Of a DNA stretch of 7,019 nucleotides, positions 1-5,434 are shown piece after piece (positions within the stretch are counted from its first letter, which is position 1; each line of letters starts with the position of its first letter). The stretch is from an uncultured Eubacteriales bacterium (lineage in GTDB: Bacteria > Bacillota_A > Clostridia > Oscillospirales > Oscillospiraceae). The notes under the pieces are model-generated. The model did not search any database. It saw only the letters and a list, made by a program, of their open reading frames with translations, and was not told where the DNA came from. The stretch covers positions 1 through 7,019 of the forward strand of contig USNH01000043.1 in the NCBI GenBank assembly GCA_900556015.1, read 5' to 3'. The position numbers and the translations under genes are program-made.

Positions 1-1
1 G

Positions 2-43
2 GAGAAGGAAACCACTGAGGCCGACGGGAAGGAAGCCAAATAA
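2..43 (+). CDS. 3' end of an upstream gene, probably trigger factor (partial)
   Basis: Only the last 13 codons and a TAA stop (41-43) are in the window; they read EKETTEADGKEAK. This is a charged Glu/Lys-rich tail of the kind that often ends trigger factor, the ribosome-associated peptidyl-prolyl isomerase chaperone. The tail has no diagnostic motif, so the name rests on context: tig commonly lies directly upstream of clpP-clpX in Clostridia and many other bacteria. That a coding region ends here is likely, because this frame uses GC-rich codons and stops just before base composition turns AT-rich. The product is inferred. The frame starting at base 1 stops at base 16. The frame starting at base 3 stays open to about base 110 but runs through the AT-rich spacer and is not credible. 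Confidence 0.5.
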   Translation, partial: EKETTEADGKEAK

Positions 44-80
44 TTCCGAATCTTTTTCGATACATTTTACAGATTCGACA

Positions 81-117
81 CATTCTCTCATGGTACCCGT
101 GGTATCATGAGAGAATG
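81..117. repeat. Long near-perfect palindrome upstream of clpP (candidate operator)
   Basis: The arms CATTCTCTCATG (81-92) and CATGAGAGAATG (106-117) are exact reverse complements. The symmetry continues inward through 93-97 and 101-105 with a single G:T pair, leaving only three unpaired bases (98-100). The stem would be 17 bp. No run of T follows on either strand, which argues against an intrinsic terminator for the upstream gene. It overlaps the extended -10 element at 100-108, so a DNA-level operator that controls clpP is the better reading. It does not match the CtsR heptad direct repeat or the CIRCE (HrcA) element. The symmetry is seen directly; the function is inferred. Confidence 0.75.
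100..108 (+). promoter_or_regulatory. Probable extended -10 promoter element for clpP-clpX
   Basis: The sequence TGG-TATCAT has the TGn extension directly before a hexamer that matches TATAAT at five of six positions. A start near 114-116 would give a leader of about 60 bases. No good -35 hexamer lies at 16-18 bp; TCGACA at 75-80 resembles TTGACA but is 22 bp away. Extended -10 promoters can work without a strong -35. The element sits inside the right half of the palindrome at 81-117. The pckA promoter has the closely similar TGG-TATAAT. Confidence 0.5.
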
Positions 118-125
118 GTTAATCA

Positions 126-151
126 GGCACGATTTGCGCTGTAAATGTGCC
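126..151 (+). other. Leader hairpin just upstream of the clpP ribosome binding site
   Basis: GGCAC (126-130) can pair with GTGCC (147-151), and ATTT (132-135) with AAAT (143-146), leaving G131 bulged and a seven-base loop (136-142). It ends ten bases before the Shine-Dalgarno sequence and would lie in the mRNA leader if transcription starts near 115. It could affect translation or mRNA stability. The pairing is seen in the sequence; a function is only inferred. Confidence 0.35.
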
Positions 152-160
152 GCGTTACAA

Positions 161-167
161 AAGGAGG
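161..167 (+). promoter_or_regulatory. Ribosome binding site that fixes the clpP start
   Basis: AAGGAGG lies seven bases before ATG 175. This selects that start over the in-frame ATG at 145, which would place the Shine-Dalgarno inside the coding region and has no purine-rich site of its own upstream. Confidence 0.9.
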
Positions 168-174
168 TCAACTT

Positions 175-756
175 ATGAGCTTAGTCCCTTATGTTGTCGA
201 GCAGACCAGCCGCGGCGAGCGGTCCTATGACATTTTCTCCCGCCTGCTCAACGACCGTATCGTATTCCTGGGCGAAGAGGTAAACGACACCACCGCCAGC
301 CTGGTCGTGGCCCAGCTTCTGTACCTGGAGGCGCAAGACCCCGACAAGGACATCCAGATGTATATCAACAGCCCCGGCGGCAGCGTCACCGCCGGTATGG
401 CCATCTACGACACCATGCAGTACATCAAGTGCGACGTTTCCACCATCTGCATCGGTATGGCCGCCAGCATGGGCGCGTTCCTGCTGTCCTGCGGCGCGAA
501 GGGCAAGCGCATCGCGCTGCCCAACGCGGAGATCATGATCCACCAGCCCTCCGCCGGTACGCAGGGCAAGGTCACGGACATGGAGATCGACGTGGAGCAC
601 TTCCTCAAGATCAAGCAGCGCATCAACAAGATCCTGGCCGAGAATACCGGCAAAACGCCGGAGCAGGTCAAGGCCGACTCCGAGCGCGACAACTGGATGA
701 TCGCCGAGGAGGCCCGCGAATACGGCCTTGTGGACAAGGTCATCTACAAGAGGTAA
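175..756 (+). CDS. clpP: ATP-dependent Clp protease proteolytic subunit ClpP
   Basis: This is the cytosolic serine peptidase of the Clp system (EC 3.4.21.92, family S14). Its family forms two stacked seven-member rings around a degradation chamber and is fed by ClpX or ClpC/ClpA unfoldases. The 193-residue protein has the usual ClpP length. The catalytic triad is clear: Ser98 in GMAASMGA, His123 in MIHQPSAG, and Asp172 in SERDNW. The oxyanion region SPGGSV is at residues 66-71. The N-terminus [22 protein letters not shown] is typical of the family, with the segment that forms the axial loops and little or no propeptide. The start at 175 is set by AAGGAGG at 161-167. clpX begins three bases after the stop, so the two subunits are almost certainly co-transcribed. 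The palindrome at 81-117 suggests transcriptional control. No key residue is missing. Confidence 0.98.
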   Translation: MSLVPYVVEQTSRGERSYDIFSRLLNDRIVFLGEEVNDTTASLVVAQLLYLEAQDPDKDIQMYINSPGGSVTAGMAIYDTMQYIKCDVSTICIGMAASMGAFLLSCGAKGKRIALPNAEIMIHQPSAGTQGKVTDMEIDVEHFLKIKQRINKILAENTGKTPEQVKADSERDNWMIAEEAREYGLVDKVIYKR

Positions 757-759
757 CAC

Positions 760-2061
760 ATGGCAGAAGAAAAGAAAGTCCTCCGCTGCTCCTTCTGCGG
801 CAAGCCGGAGAGCCAGGTCCACCGCATGATCCAGGGCCCGGGCGTCCGCATCTGCGACCAGTGCGTCCAGCTGTGCATGAGCATCCTGGACGATGGCTAT
901 GCCGACGATGCCCCGGATTACGACAGCGTTGACCAGCTCCCCACCCCCCGCGAGATACGCGCCGTGCTGGATCAGTACGTCATCGGCCAGGAGGATGCCA
1001 AGGTCGCCCTGTCCGTCTCCGTCTACAACCACTACAAGCGCATTTTCTTCGGCGGCGGCGAGGACGTGGAGCTGCAAAAGAGCAACATCCTCATGATCGG
1101 GCCCACGGGCAGCGGCAAAACGCTGTTCGCCCAGACGCTGGCCCGTGTGCTGAAGGTCCCCTTCGCCATCGCCGATGCCACCACCCTCACCGAGGCCGGC
1201 TACGTGGGCGATGACGTGGAGAACATCCTGCTGCGCCTGCTCCAGGCCGCCGACTTCGATGTGGAGCTGGCCGAGCGCGGCATCATCTACGTGGACGAGA
1301 TCGACAAGATCGCCCGCAAGAGCGAGAACACCTCCATCACCCGCGACGTGTCCGGCGAGGGTGTGCAGCAGGCCCTGCTGAAAATCTTGGAGGGCACGGT
1401 GGCCAACGTCCCGCCCCAGGGCGGGCGCAAGCACCCGCACCAGGAGTTCATCGAGATCGACACCACCAACATCCTGTTCATCTGCGGCGGCGCGTTCGAC
1501 GGCCTGGAAAAGATCATCGAAAGCCGCGTGGGCAAGCGCGGCATCGGCTTCGAGAACGAGGTTCGCGGCAAGAACGACACCAAGACCGGCGCACTGCTGA
1601 AGCTGGTGCAGCCCCACGACCTGCTGAAATTCGGCATCATCCCCGAGCTGGTGGGCCGTATGCCGGTGCTCACCGCCCTGGACGCGCTGGATCGCGACGA
1701 CCTGGTGCGTATCCTCACCGAGCCGAAGAACGCCCTGGTGAAGCAGTACCAAAAGCTGCTGAGCTACGACGGCGTGTCCCTGCACTTCGACAAGGACGCG
1801 CTGGAGGCCGTGGCCGACAAGGCCATCGAGCGCAACATCGGCGCACGCGGCCTGCGCGCCGTCATGGAGGGTCTGCTGACAAAGGTGATGTACGACATCC
1901 CCTCCGACCCCACCATCACCTCCGTCACCATCACCGCCGCCTGCGTCAACGACGGGGCAGAGCCGCTGGTGGAGCGCGACCCCAACAAGACCAAGCCCAG
2001 CGCCAAGCAGAGCGCCAAGCGCAAGACCGGAACGGACAGCAAGACCGCCCCGGCCTCCTGA
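760..2061 (+). CDS. clpX: ATP-dependent Clp protease ATP-binding subunit ClpX
   Basis: This is an AAA+ hexameric unfoldase that recognises tagged or damaged proteins, threads them through its pore and delivers them to ClpP. The 433-residue protein has, in order: a four-cysteine zinc-binding domain (Cys10, Cys13, Cys32, Cys35); Walker A GPTGSGKT (114-121); pore-1 loop GYVGDD (147-152); Walker B IIYVDEID (175-182); the RKH loop (223-225); the IGF tripeptide (262-264) that docks on ClpP; the arginine finger in IPELVGR (Arg300); and sensor 2 in GARGLR (Arg363). The IGF loop agrees with the ClpP partner three bases upstream. The ribosome binding site AAGAGG (748-753) lies within the last clpP codons, six bases before ATG, so translation may be coupled. 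The last 25 or so residues are a low-complexity Lys/Ser/Thr tail, a little longer than in well-known homologues. A terminator follows directly. Confidence 0.98.
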   Translation: MAEEKKVLRCSFCGKPESQVHRMIQGPGVRICDQCVQLCMSILDDGYADDAPDYDSVDQLPTPREIRAVLDQYVIGQEDAKVALSVSVYNHYKRIFFGGGEDVELQKSNILMIGPTGSGKTLFAQTLARVLKVPFAIADATTLTEAGYVGDDVENILLRLLQAADFDVELAERGIIYVDEIDKIARKSENTSITRDVSGEGVQQALLKILEGTVANVPPQGGRKHPHQEFIEIDTTNILFICGGAFDGLEKIIESRVGKRGIGFENEVRGKNDTKTGALLKLVQPHDLLKFGIIPELVGRMPVLTALDALDRDDLVRILTEPKNALVKQYQKLLSYDGVSLHFDKDALEAVADKAIERNIGARGLRAVMEGLLTKVMYDIPSDPTITSVTITAACVNDGAEPLVERDPNKTKPSAKQSAKRKTGTDSKTAPAS

Positions 2062-2072
2062 CACAGCCGAAA

Positions 2073-2108
2073 GGGGAGAGGCGGCCTTCCGCTTCTCCCC
2101 ATTTTTTC
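2073..2108 (+). terminator. Intrinsic terminator between clpX and lon
   Basis: A 12-bp GC-rich stem (2073-2084 with 2089-2100, one G:T pair) closes a four-base CCTT loop and is followed by one A and six T residues (2102-2107). This is a canonical rho-independent terminator, 11 bases after the clpX stop. It should end most clpP-clpX transcripts, so lon needs readthrough or its own promoter. Confidence 0.92.
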
Positions 2109-2117
2109 TACCCGCCG

Positions 2118-2136
2118 CCTGCGGCCCGTCCGCAGG
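2118..2136 (+). other. Short hairpin abutting the lon ribosome binding site
   Basis: CCTGCGG (2118-2124) pairs perfectly with CCGCAGG (2130-2136) around a five-base loop. It ends just before the lon Shine-Dalgarno region AAAGGAG (2139-2145), which sits six bases from ATG 2152. It may shield or present the ribosome binding site, or simply reflect local GC richness. No promoter-like hexamers are visible between the terminator and lon. Confidence 0.35.
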
Positions 2137-2151
2137 GGAAAGGAGTATCCC

Positions 2152-4545
2152 ATGCCTGAAACGATCACAAGAAATCTTCCCGTCCTGGCCCTGCGCGGTG
2201 TCACCGCCTTCCCCCGCCAGACGGTTTCCTTCGATGTGGAGCGGGAGATCTCCATCTTCGCTCTCGACAACGCCATGGAGAACGACCGCCGCATCTTCTG
2301 CGTCACCCAAAAGGAGCTGTCCACCTCCGCCCCCGGCGAGAGCGACCTCTACGACGTGGGCACGGTCTGCCACATCCTCCAGATCATCAAGACCTCCGAC
2401 ACCTCCGTCCGCGTGGTGGTGGAGGGCGAGTGCCGCGCCCGGCTGGCCCGCCTGTGGCAGACCCAGCCCTTCCTGCAAGGTCAGGCGGAGCTGCTGCCGG
2501 AGCAGATGCCCCGCCACACCGCCCGTACCGAGGCGTTGCTGCGCCGCACCTACGTCCTGTTCGACGACTACCGCCAGCTGGCCAGCGGCCTCAGTGACGA
2601 TTTTACCGCCGCCGTGCTGGACTGCCGGGATGCCGGCGCACTGGCCGACCTCATCGCTCAAAACATCACCCTCCGCCACCAGGATCGCCAGCGCGTGCTG
2701 GCGGAGCTGCACCCGGAGAAGCGCCTGCGTATCGTCAACGACATCCTGACCCACGAGGTGGATGTCCTGTCTTTGGAGACGGAAATGGAGCAGAAGGTGC
2801 GCCGTCGCGTGGCCCAGGTGCAGCGCGATATGATCCTCCGTGAGCAGGTAAAGGTGCTCCAGCACGAGCTGGGGGAGGACGGCGACGAGGAGCTGGAGGC
2901 TTACGCTGCCCGTATCGAGGCCCTCCACCTGCCGGAGGAGGTACATAACAAGCTCACCCGCGAGCTGGATCGGCTGGGCAAGCAGCCCTACTCCAGTGCC
3001 GAGGCCGCCGTCATCCGCAACTATCTGGATGCCTGTTTGGAGCTTCCCTGGAACAAATTCACCCGCGACCGGGCCGATGTGGCCCAGGCCCGGAAGATAC
3101 TGGATAAGGACCACTACGGTCTGGAAAAGGTGAAGGAGCGCATTTTGGAGTTCATCGCCGTCCGCCAGCTGAACCCGGATGCCAAGGGCAAGATCCTCTG
3201 CCTTGTCGGCCCTCCCGGCGTGGGCAAGACCTCCGTGGCCTTGTCCGTGGCCCGCGCCATGCACCGCAAGTGCGCCCGGCTGTCCCTGGGCGGTGTCCGT
3301 GACGAGGCCGACATCCGCGGCCACCGCAAAACGTACATCGGCGCGATGCCGGGCCGCATCATCGAGGCCCTGACCCGCGCCGGCTCAATGAACCCGCTGC
3401 TGGTGCTGGATGAGATCGACAAGCTGGCCAGTGATATGCGGGGCGACCCCGCCTCCGCGCTGCTGGAGGTGCTGGACAGCGCCCAAAACAACGCCTTCCG
3501 TGATCACTTCCTCGAAGTCCCCGTGGATTTAAGCCGCGTCATGTTCATCACCACCGCCAACATCACCTCCACCATCCCCCGTCCGCTGCTGGACCGCATG
3601 GAGGTCATCGAGCTGGGCAGCTACACCGATGAGGAGAAGCTCCACATCGCCCGTGACCACCTGCTGCCCCGCCAGCGCAAGGAGAACGGCCTTCGCGCCG
3701 GGCAGCTGAAGCTGGGCGATGATGCTCTCCGCGCCATCATCACCGACTACACCCGCGAGTCCGGCGTCCGCACGCTGGAGCGCCAGCTGGGCAAGCTGTG
3801 CCGCAAGTGCGCCATGCGTTTGGTGGAAACGGATGTAAAGTCTGTTACCATTACACAGGCTGACCTGACTGACCTGCTGGGAACGCCCCCTTACGCCGAG
3901 GAAGCCCTGGCCAAATTCGACCAGATCGGCGTGGTCAGCGGCCTTGCCTGGACGGAGGTAGGCGGTGAGCTGCTGGAGGTAGAGGCCGGTGTCATGGACG
4001 GCTCCGGCAAGCTGGAGCTCACCGGCAACCTGGGCGACGTGATGCAGGAGAGCTGCAAGGCCGCCTACACCTGCCTCCGCAGCCGTGCCGCCGAGCTGGG
4101 CATCCCCCGCGACTTCTACAAGACGAAGGACATCCACGTCCACTTCCCTGAGGGCGCTGTGCCCAAGGACGGCCCGTCCGCCGGCATCGCCATCGCCACC
4201 GCCATGCTCTCTGCCCTGACGGGCCGCGCCGTCCGCCACGATGTGGCCATGACCGGCGAGATCACCCTGCGGGGCAGGGTGCTGCCCATCGGCGGCCTGC
4301 GGGAAAAGACTATGGCCGCCAAGCGCAGCGGCATCAAGACCGTCATCGTCCCCAAGGGCAACGAAAAGGACCTGGCGGACATCGACCCCACCGTGCGTCA
4401 GGCTCTGCGCTTCATCCCCGCCGAGACGGTGGATGCCGTCTTTGCCCACGCGCTGGCCCTGCCGAAGAAGGCCGCCGCCGTGGAGCATCTCGCATCCCTT
4501 GCACCCACCCCCATGCAGGAGGTACGCCATGGCGATCAACTTTAA
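2152..4545 (+). CDS. lon: ATP-dependent Lon protease (LonA type)
   Basis: This is the homo-oligomeric cytosolic AAA+ protease (EC 3.4.21.53, family S16) that degrades misfolded and short-lived regulatory proteins. The 797 residues are close to the bacterial LonA norm of about 770-810. Order of domains: N-terminal substrate-binding domain starting LPVLALRGVTAFPRQ (about 9-200); a helical, probably coiled-coil stretch with EMEQKVRRRV and REQVKVLQHEL (about 205-300); Walker A GPPGVGKT (353-360); aromatic pore loop TYIGAMPG (394-401); Walker B LLVLDEIDK (416-424); and the peptidase domain with Ser676 in PKDGPSAG and Lys719 in GGLREKT, the catalytic Ser-Lys dyad with the usual 43-residue separation. 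Lacking a membrane segment, it is LonA rather than LonB. The start is supported by AAAGGAG at 2139-2145. A terminator separates it from clpX, and its last 17 bases overlap engB. Confidence 0.98.
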   Translation: MPETITRNLPVLALRGVTAFPRQTVSFDVEREISIFALDNAMENDRRIFCVTQKELSTSAPGESDLYDVGTVCHILQIIKTSDTSVRVVVEGECRARLARLWQTQPFLQGQAELLPEQMPRHTARTEALLRRTYVLFDDYRQLASGLSDDFTAAVLDCRDAGALADLIAQNITLRHQDRQRVLAELHPEKRLRIVNDILTHEVDVLSLETEMEQKVRRRVAQVQRDMILREQVKVLQHELGEDGDEELEAYAARIEALHLPEEVHNKLTRELDRLGKQPYSSAEAAVIRNYLDACLELPWNKFTRDRADVAQARKILDKDHYGLEKVKERILEFIAVRQLNPDAKGKILCLVGPPGVGKTSVALSVARAMHRKCARLSLGGVRDEADIRGHRKTYIGAMPGRIIEALTRAGSMNPLLVLDEIDKLASDMRGDPASALLEVLDSAQNNAFRDHFLEVPVDLSRVMFITTANITSTIPRPLLDRMEVIELGSYTDEEKLHIARDHLLPRQRKENGLRAGQLKLGDDALRAIITDYTRESGVRTLERQLGKLCRKCAMRLVETDVKSVTITQADLTDLLGTPPYAEEALAKFDQIGVVSGLAWTEVGGELLEVEAGVMDGSGKLELTGNLGDVMQESCKAAYTCLRSRAAELGIPRDFYKTKDIHVHFPEGAVPKDGPSAGIAIATAMLSALTGRAVRHDVAMTGEITLRGRVLPIGGLREKTMAAKRSGIKTVIVPKGNEKDLADIDPTVRQALRFIPAETVDAVFAHALALPKKAAAVEHLASLAPTPMQEVRHGDQL
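4517..4522 (+). promoter_or_regulatory. Ribosome binding site for engB inside the end of lon
   Basis: AGGAGG lies six bases before ATG 4529, within the last codons of lon. It fixes the engB start and rules out the upstream in-frame ATG at 4433, which would add 32 Pro/Arg-rich residues that belong to the lon coding frame. Confidence 0.9.
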
Positions 4546-5125
4546 CAAGGCGGATTTTGTCCTGTCATCTGTAAAGGCTTCCACCTTTATCCGTGACGGA
4601 AAACCTCAGGTCACGTTCGCCGGACGCAGCAACGTGGGCAAATCCTCCGTCATCAACCGTCTGCTGAACCGCAAGAACTTCGCCCGCGTGGGCGCGACTC
4701 CCGGCAAGACCAGTCAGATCAACTATTTCCTCATCGACGGCAAAATTTACTTCACCGACCTTCCCGGCTACGGCTATGCCAAGGTCTCCAAGGAGGAGCG
4801 CGACCGCTGGGGTCGCCTCATGGAGAGCTACTTTGCCGCCGAGGGGCTCATCACCCTGGGCGTGCTCATCGTGGATGCCCGCCATAAGCCCACCGCCGAT
4901 GACGTGACCATGTGCGACTGGTTCAAGAGCACAGGCTGCCCCGTCATCGTGGTGGCCAACAAGCTGGACAAATTGAAAAAGAGCGAGATCGAGCCCAACC
5001 TGACTCTCATCCGCCAGACGCTGACCCTGCCGGAGGACGGACTGCTCATTCCGTTCTCCGCCGAAAAAGGAACAGGGAAGACGGAGCTGCTGGCCGCCAT
5101 CACCGCCGCCTGTGAGCGCCGGTGA
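4529..5125 (+). CDS. engB: Ribosome biogenesis GTP-binding protein EngB (YsxC/YihA)
   Basis: This is a small Ras-like GTPase of the TrmE-Era-EngA-EngB-Septin group, needed in the family for late assembly of the large ribosomal subunit. The 198-residue protein is the normal length for EngB. All G motifs are intact: G1 GRSNVGKSS (32-40), G2 around TPGKT (57-61), G3 DLPG (77-80) followed by the family-typical YGYAKV, G4 NKLD (144-147), and G5 SAEK (177-180). The N-terminus AINFNKADFVLSS matches the usual EngB lead-in. The start codon lies within lon in a different frame (17-base overlap), so translation is probably coupled to lon. lon-engB adjacency is common in bacteria. A strong hairpin shortly after the stop probably ends the transcript. 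Confidence 0.97.
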   Translation: MAINFNKADFVLSSVKASTFIRDGKPQVTFAGRSNVGKSSVINRLLNRKNFARVGATPGKTSQINYFLIDGKIYFTDLPGYGYAKVSKEERDRWGRLMESYFAAEGLITLGVLIVDARHKPTADDVTMCDWFKSTGCPVIVVANKLDKLKKSEIEPNLTLIRQTLTLPEDGLLIPFSAEKGTGKTELLAAITAACERR

Positions 5126-5138
5126 TACACGACCACAA

Positions 5139-5179
5139 AACGGAGGATGCCCGCGCCCCACGGCGCAGCGTCCTCCGTT
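5139..5179 (+). terminator. Probable terminator after engB
   Basis: A 12-bp stem (5139-5150 with 5168-5179, one G:T pair) encloses a second stem GCGCC/GGCGC (5153-5157 with 5162-5166) and a four-base loop. It begins 13 bases after the engB stop. The tail that follows (CCGTTTATTCC) is only moderately T-rich, so efficiency is uncertain, but the stem is very stable and well placed. Confidence 0.7.
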
Positions 5180-5194
5180 CCGTTTATTCCACGC

Positions 5195-5237
5195 TTTTCA
5201 ACTTTTTTACTTGAAAAAGGAAAGAATTTTTTCAAGT
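5195..5237 (+). repeat. Overlapping AT-rich inverted repeats downstream of engB
   Basis: ACTTGAAAAA (5209-5218) is an exact inverted repeat of TTTTTCAAGT (5228-5237), with a nine-base loop. The same TTGAAAA (5211-5217) is also complementary to TTTTCAA at 5195-5201, so two mutually exclusive hairpins are possible. A further TTCAAG lies at 5241-5246. They could be a secondary terminator behind the engB hairpin or protein-binding sites. The repeats are seen directly; the role is unknown. Confidence 0.4.
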
Positions 5238-5279
5238 TTATTCAAGGTTTTATAAGGTATTTCCACCGTGTTTTTCTGC

Positions 5280-5337
5280 AAAAACGATAAAATTTTTTCA
5301 GGTATCCAAAAAACTTTTTTGCAAAATTGCAAAAAAA
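5280..5337. promoter_or_regulatory. AT-rich upstream region of pckA: A-tracts and TTGCAA palindrome
   Basis: A- and T-tracts are centred near 5282, 5292, 5314, 5324 and 5334, close to one or two helical turns apart. This suggests intrinsically bent or UP-element-like DNA above the pckA promoter. Within it TTTTTTGCAA (5315-5324) and TTGCAAAAAA (5327-5336) form a perfect palindrome with a two-base centre, which also reads as two tandem TTGCAAAA copies. It sits about 50 bp before the expected transcription start, where a regulator or the RNA polymerase alpha subunit could bind. The function is inferred. Confidence 0.4.
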
Positions 5338-5339
5338 GG

Positions 5340-5369
5340 CTGTTAATTGTTCTAAACGTATGGTATAAT
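5340..5369 (+). promoter_or_regulatory. Promoter of pckA (extended -10)
   Basis: TATAAT at 5364-5369 is a perfect -10 hexamer and is preceded by TGG (5361-5363), giving an extended -10. The best -35 candidates are weak: CTGTTA (5340-5345, 18-bp spacer) or TGTTAA (5341-5346, 17-bp spacer). Initiation would fall near 5376-5378, giving a leader of about 57 bases before ATG 5435. Confidence 0.82.
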
Positions 5370-5420
5370 CACCCCGTAATAAACAACGCGCCGATGAATT
5401 TGACGCGGTGAATTTCAAAC

Positions 5421-5426
5421 AGGAGG
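5421..5426 (+). promoter_or_regulatory. Ribosome binding site that fixes the pckA start
   Basis: AGGAGG lies eight bases before ATG 5435. This favours that start over the in-frame GTG at 5408, which would place the site inside the coding region and has no good site of its own. Confidence 0.9.
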
Positions 5427-5434
5427 TCACGCAA

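Noticed and set aside
47..77. Inverted repeat CGAATCT / AGATTCG after the upstream gene
   Set aside because: Only seven pairs around a 17-base loop, with no T-run after it; too weak to call a terminator.
163..172. CtsR-like half site GGTCAA at the clpP ribosome binding site
   Set aside because: CtsR operators are direct repeats of the heptad; only one copy is present, and it is explained by the Shine-Dalgarno. A similar AGGAGGTCA occurs before pckA.
145..174. N-terminal extension of ClpP from ATG 145
   Set aside because: The extra ten residues cover the Shine-Dalgarno itself and the leader hairpin; ATG 175 has ideal spacing and gives the family-typical N-terminus.
429..932. 167-codon plus-strand frame overlapping clpP and clpX
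   Set aside because: Arg/Gly/Pro/His-rich translation typical of a shifted frame in GC-rich DNA; both real genes here have complete conserved motifs in another frame.
181..3324. 1047-codon open frame on the minus strand across clpP, clpX and lon
   Set aside because: It lies codon-on-codon opposite the three genes, which share the same phase. In that register antisense stops arise only where the sense strand uses TTA, CTA or TCA, codons this GC-rich genome avoids; the frame in fact ends at the TTA of clpP codon 3. The translation is low-complexity and resembles no real protein.
3529..4584. 351-codon minus-strand frame opposite lon
   Set aside because: Same codon-opposed register and same codon-avoidance explanation. 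The minus-strand frames at 4565-5161, 5369-6193 and 6254-6892 fall in the equivalent register against engB and pckA.
5340..5357. Rex-like site in the -35 region of pckA
   Set aside because: The left half CTGTTAA resembles TTGTTAA, but the right half TCTAAAC matches the expected inverted half poorly, so only a half-site is supported.
5242..5430. 62-codon minus-strand frame in the engB-pckA gap
   Set aside because: It antisenses the pckA promoter and leader, ends in AT-rich spacer, and shows no recognisable protein features or convincing ribosome site.
5408..5434. N-terminal extension of PckA from GTG 5408
   Set aside because: It would run through the AGGAGG site that serves ATG 5435, and no ribosome site precedes the GTG.
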